DNA of 8,014 nucleotides from Clostridium sp. UBA6640. Lineage in GTDB: Bacteria > Bacillota > Clostridia > Clostridiales > Clostridiaceae. The position numbers were made by a program, and so were the translations under genes. Positions within the stretch are counted from its first letter, which is position 1; the number at the start of each line of letters is the position of its first letter. Under the pieces are notes generated by a model that made no database searches, was not told the origin of the DNA, and worked only from the letters and a program-made list of their open reading frames with translations. Where the stretch lies: contig NZ_DKLM01000116.1 in assembly GCF_002455975.1 (NCBI RefSeq), positions 1 through 8,014 on the forward strand. Direction: 5' to 3'. Positions 4,975 to 8,014 of the stretch are shown here, one piece after another.

Positions 4975-7941
4975 ATGAAGAGAACTTTCAAGATTTTAGG
5001 AAGCTTTGTTATAAGTACATTTTTGCTAGCAAATGGTACAAAGGCTTTTGCATCAGATTATGACAGAATAGATATTAAAAAAATTTATGGTAAAGATAGA
5101 TTTTCTACAGCAACAGAAGTGAGTCAAGAAGGATGGTACTATAGTGACTATGCTATTGTCGCAAATGGATTGGGATTCGCAGATGCTCTTTGTAGTACAC
5201 CACTTTCTAAGGCAGTAGATGGCCCTATACTTTTAACACATGCTAATAAGCTACCAGATACTACTAAAAATGAAATTAGAAGACTAGGGGTTAAAAAAGT
5301 TTACATAGTAGGTGGTACAGGAGCTGTAAGCAAAAATGTTGAAAATCAAATAAGATCAATGGGTATACAAGTACAAAGATTAGGTGGAAAAGATAGATTT
5401 GAAACTTCTTTGCTTATTGCTAAAGAGATGGAAAAATTAGTTTATGTTGATGACATAGTAATTGTTCCTGGAGATGAAAAATTTGAAGGAGCAGATGCGT
5501 TATCTATTGCACCTATCGCTGGTTCAAGAAATATGCCTATGTTATTAGCTTCAAAGAATGAGATTTCTCCTAGTATTAAAAAATGGATAAGTGGTATGAA
5601 TGCAAATAATACTTATGTAGTTGGACAAACTGGGGCTATTTCAGATAAGGCTATTAAAGATATACCTTCTGTTATAAAGATAAACGGTAAAGATAGATTT
5701 GATACCAATCTTAAAGTTTTAGATGAATTTAGTTATTATTTAGAATATGAGCGTGTTTACACTTCTAAGGCGGTTGATTCATCAATAGTAGATGCTTTAA
5801 CAACAGGGCCATTAGCAGCAAAAAAATCTTCACCATTATTATTAGTAGGAGATAAGCTAACACCTGCACAGAATAAATACTTATCAGCATTAGCTTCTAG
5901 AGAGCTTATAGCTATTGGAGGAGAGACTCCAAATGATGTAATTTTAGGCTTAGGAAAGCTTTTAGATAAAAATGCAGCATCCAAAATCAAATCTGTAACA
6001 ATAAATGAGCCTAGAGAAATAATTATAGAATTTGATGGAATAGTTAAAAAATCTAAAGCAGAAAGCAAATATAATTATGAAATTCCTGGAGTTCGTATAT
6101 CAAGAGTAGAACTTATGGATGGATATAGTATAGTAAAATTAACATTAAGAGATGACTTAACTAAAAGTAAAATATCCAATTTAGAAGGAACAGTAGAAAA
6201 TATACTTGGAGACAATATGAAGGTAAGATTCAGTAAGAAGAATTCTTCATATGATGATAAGGTTACAGATAATGTTAAGCCGACTATTACTGGAGTAGAG
6301 GTTTCAGATATATCAGGCACTTCATTAAAGAGAATAAAAATTAAATTTAGCGAAAAGGTTAAAAAAGCAGATGCTACTAATTTAAATAATTACAGTATAA
6401 AAGATAGTAAAGGCGTAAATGTTAAACTTACAAGTGCTTCCTTTGATAATAAGGATGAAAATGAAGCAACAATAGTAACAGAAAGCGTAATAAATAGTAA
6501 TGGAAGCTATAAATTAGAAGTTAAGGGAATTAGAGATTTATCCAATAACATTATGAATCCATATGGCAAGTCAATAAGCTTAAAGGATACTACTAAGCCA
6601 AAGGTTGCTTCTTTTAAAATTACGGATACTTCTAATCCAAATATAAAATATATAAATATAACCTTTAGTAAAGATCTAAATGAAGCTTCTGCTATAGCAA
6701 AAGGAAACTATATCATAAAAGATGAAAAAGGTAAAAGCTATGCAAACTCTATAAGTAAAATTGAGTTTGATAAATATTATAAAGATAGAGTAACTGTTAC
6801 TATAAACAATGTAAGTATGGATGGAGAATGTACTATTGAAGTCAAAAATATCAAAGACCTATCAGGAAATGCAATGGAACCATACAAAAGCAGCTTAAGC
6901 CTATCTTTAGCAAGACCAAGTGTTATTTTACCATTCCAAATTGATTTTGTAGATAAGAATTTTAGTAATAAAAGAATTATAAAAGTAAGATTTGATAGAG
7001 ATATGAATAAAACTGATGTATCAAGAACAAGTAGTTATGTAATAAGACAAGGTAGTATAACCGTACCAGTTAAAAAAGCGGAATACTCTAATTCTGGTGG
7101 ACAATATGTAGCAACATTAACTACAGAAGATTTCATTGAAGAGGGAGAATACAGCTTACAATTCCAAGGCATAAAAGATGCTACTGGAGTTCCATTAAAT
7201 TCTCAACCAGTAGATATATATATAAGCAATTTAATAAGGCCAAACATTTATTATGCTAATACCAAAATTAGTGACATATATGTAAAAGATACAAATAAAA
7301 AAGATGTTTTAACAAATAGAAAAACAATAGAAATTAAATTTGATAAAAGTATGAAAGCAAGTACCATTAATAATATGAAAGCAAACTTCGTTATTCAAAA
7401 AGATGGTAGTGGAGAAAAAGTGTTGGTTAAAGATGTTAAATATACTGACAATAGTAATCAATATATAGCTACTATAACTACGGAAGACTTTAAGTTTAAT
7501 GGAGATTACAGTATTATTATTAATAACGTAACAGATTCTTCAGGAGTAAAAATAAAAAAAGATACTACTGATAGATTCAAAGTGTCTAACATTAAGCCAC
7601 AAATTAAAGAAATATCTAAAGGAGCTGGAGAAAATCAATTAGATATATCATTTAATGAAATGACACTAGATGAAAAAAGTGCCCAAGATATTAGTAACTA
7701 TAGTTTACTAATTGGAAAAGAAAAAATTGCTTTAGATGAATTATCTGTAGATAGCAATAAAGTGACATTAACTTTGACTAAAGAACTTGAAACAGGTTGT
7801 GTTTATGAACTAGAAGTTTCAGGAGTCTCAGAAGTTGAAAAAAACATAATGAATACAGAAAAATATACTTTTGAATACGATGGCAAAAAATTAATAAATA
7901 TTAAGTTGATTTTTAAAGATGGAACAGCAGTGACAAAATAG
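4975..7941 (+). CDS. Exported cell wall protein: three CWB2 repeats plus SbsA-like Ig repeats
   Basis: This 988 aa protein starts at an ATG preceded by AAAGGAGAG (4958-4966) at eight bases. Residues 1-27 form a signal peptide with a basic start, a hydrophobic core (LGSFVISTFLLA) and an AFA-S type cleavage site. Three cell wall binding 2 repeats follow, each opened by GKDRF at 39, 138 and 238. Such triplets anchor clostridial surface proteins non-covalently to anionic wall polymer. The PILL polymer-contact motif is exact in repeat 1 (84-87) and altered to PMLL and PLLL in repeats 2 and 3. Five Ig-like repeats follow (about 435-538, 539-648, 649-752, 753-872, 873-965), each with an I-x-F strand, an NY-x-I-like strand and usually a G-x-Y...G-I-x-D-x-x-G-N closing part. 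Residues 338-425 look like a sixth, degenerate copy. No catalytic domain is visible, so an S-layer or adhesin-like structural role is likely. It appears monocistronic, with its own terminator. Confidence 0.92.
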   Translation: MKRTFKILGSFVISTFLLANGTKAFASDYDRIDIKKIYGKDRFSTATEVSQEGWYYSDYAIVANGLGFADALCSTPLSKAVDGPILLTHANKLPDTTKNEIRRLGVKKVYIVGGTGAVSKNVENQIRSMGIQVQRLGGKDRFETSLLIAKEMEKLVYVDDIVIVPGDEKFEGADALSIAPIAGSRNMPMLLASKNEISPSIKKWISGMNANNTYVVGQTGAISDKAIKDIPSVIKINGKDRFDTNLKVLDEFSYYLEYERVYTSKAVDSSIVDALTTGPLAAKKSSPLLLVGDKLTPAQNKYLSALASRELIAIGGETPNDVILGLGKLLDKNAASKIKSVTINEPREIIIEFDGIVKKSKAESKYNYEIPGVRISRVELMDGYSIVKLTLRDDLTKSKISNLEGTVENILGDNMKVRFSKKNSSYDDKVTDNVKPTITGVEVSDISGTSLKRIKIKFSEKVKKADATNLNNYSIKDSKGVNVKLTSASFDNKDENEATIVTESVINSNGSYKLEVKGIRDLSNNIMNPYGKSISLKDTTKPKVASFKITDTSNPNIKYINITFSKDLNEASAIAKGNYIIKDEKGKSYANSISKIEFDKYYKDRVTVTINNVSMDGECTIEVKNIKDLSGNAMEPYKSSLSLSLARPSVILPFQIDFVDKNFSNKRIIKVRFDRDMNKTDVSRTSSYVIRQGSITVPVKKAEYSNSGGQYVATLTTEDFIEEGEYSLQFQGIKDATGVPLNSQPVDIYISNLIRPNIYYANTKISDIYVKDTNKKDVLTNRKTIEIKFDKSMKASTINNMKANFVIQKDGSGEKVLVKDVKYTDNSNQYIATITTEDFKFNGDYSIIINNVTDSSGVKIKKDTTDRFKVSNIKPQIKEISKGAGENQLDISFNEMTLDEKSAQDISNYSLLIGKEKIALDELSVDSNKVTLTLTKELETGCVYELEVSGVSEVEKNIMNTEKYTFEYDGKKLINIKLIFKDGTAVTK

Positions 7942-7967
7942 TTTCAAGGTGTATAAAAACATTAAAA

Positions 7968-7991
7968 GCGTGATTTAATCACGCTTTTTTT
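7968..7991 (+). terminator. Rho-independent terminator of the surface-protein gene
   Basis: GCGTGA (7968-7973) and TCACGC (7979-7984) form a stem around a five-base loop, extended by AAAA before and TTTT after. Seven T follow (7985-7991). It starts 26 bases after the stop codon. It also appears to be the target of the group II intron that begins at 7996. Confidence 0.92.
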
Positions 7992-7995
7992 ATAT

Positions 7996-8014
7996 GTGCG
8001 CCCAGCATGGGCGT
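7996..8014 (+). mobile_element. 5' end of a group II intron (probably class C), cut by the window edge
   Basis: The final 19 bases, GTGCGCCCAGCATGGGCGT, match the conserved 5' boundary of bacterial group II introns (GTGYGCCC...GGGYG). The GCATGGG part resembles the class C introns of Oceanobacillus and Bacillus. The first base lies four bases after the T-run of the terminator, on the same strand. That agrees with the habit of class C introns to insert just downstream of terminator hairpins. The catalytic domains and any reverse transcriptase gene would lie beyond the window, so completeness cannot be judged. Confidence 0.8.

Noticed and set aside
5757..6320. Two minus-strand frames of 103 and 81 codons inside the surface-protein gene
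   Set aside because: They are shadows of a well-supported + strand gene and have no start signals of their own.

Overview
The window looks like chromosomal DNA of an AT-rich, Gram-positive anaerobe close to Clostridium sensu stricto. The support is the very low G+C content, strong AAAGGAGG-type ribosome binding sites, a secreted protein with three clostridial cell wall binding 2 (CWB2) repeats, and clostridial-style intergenic repeats built from ATTCACAATGCACA-like words. All three large genes and one newly called micro-gene are on the + strand.

Layout. Positions 1-300 are non-coding and hold three related GC-richer motifs in alternating orientation that can form mutually exclusive stems. 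Positions 318-2939 hold a tightly coupled pair: a ComM/YifB-type AAA+ protein (512 aa) and DprA (360 aa). The stop codon of the first directly touches the start codon of the second. Both families act on DNA during natural transformation: DprA loads RecA on incoming single strands, and ComM drives branch migration in Gram-negative competence. DprA carries several unusual substitutions in otherwise conserved motifs.

Positions 2940-4974 are about 2 kb with almost no protein-coding content but much structure. There is a run of consecutive hairpins ending in a strong terminator (3240-3430). Two terminators about 700 bp apart share the same stem sequence (3753-3789 and 4450-4480). A 31-codon Cys/His/Lys-rich micro-gene (4318-4413) has a ribosome binding site, a sigma-A-like promoter and its own terminator. 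There are also two non-autonomous repeat elements (about 3905-4041 and 4496-4823), the second with nested hairpins and two tandem units of about 93 bp.

Positions 4975-7941 encode a 988 aa exported surface protein: signal peptide, three CWB2 anchoring repeats, then five clear and one degenerate SbsA-like Ig repeats. A rho-independent terminator follows at 7968-7991.

The last 19 bases (7996-8014) match the 5' end of a bacterial group II intron, most likely class C. They start four bases after the terminator T-run, which is the insertion habit of that class. The intron body lies outside the window. The 2 kb non-coding block, the surface protein and the intron start lie where many Firmicutes have topA directly after dprA, so the locus seems to have been remodelled by accessory DNA.
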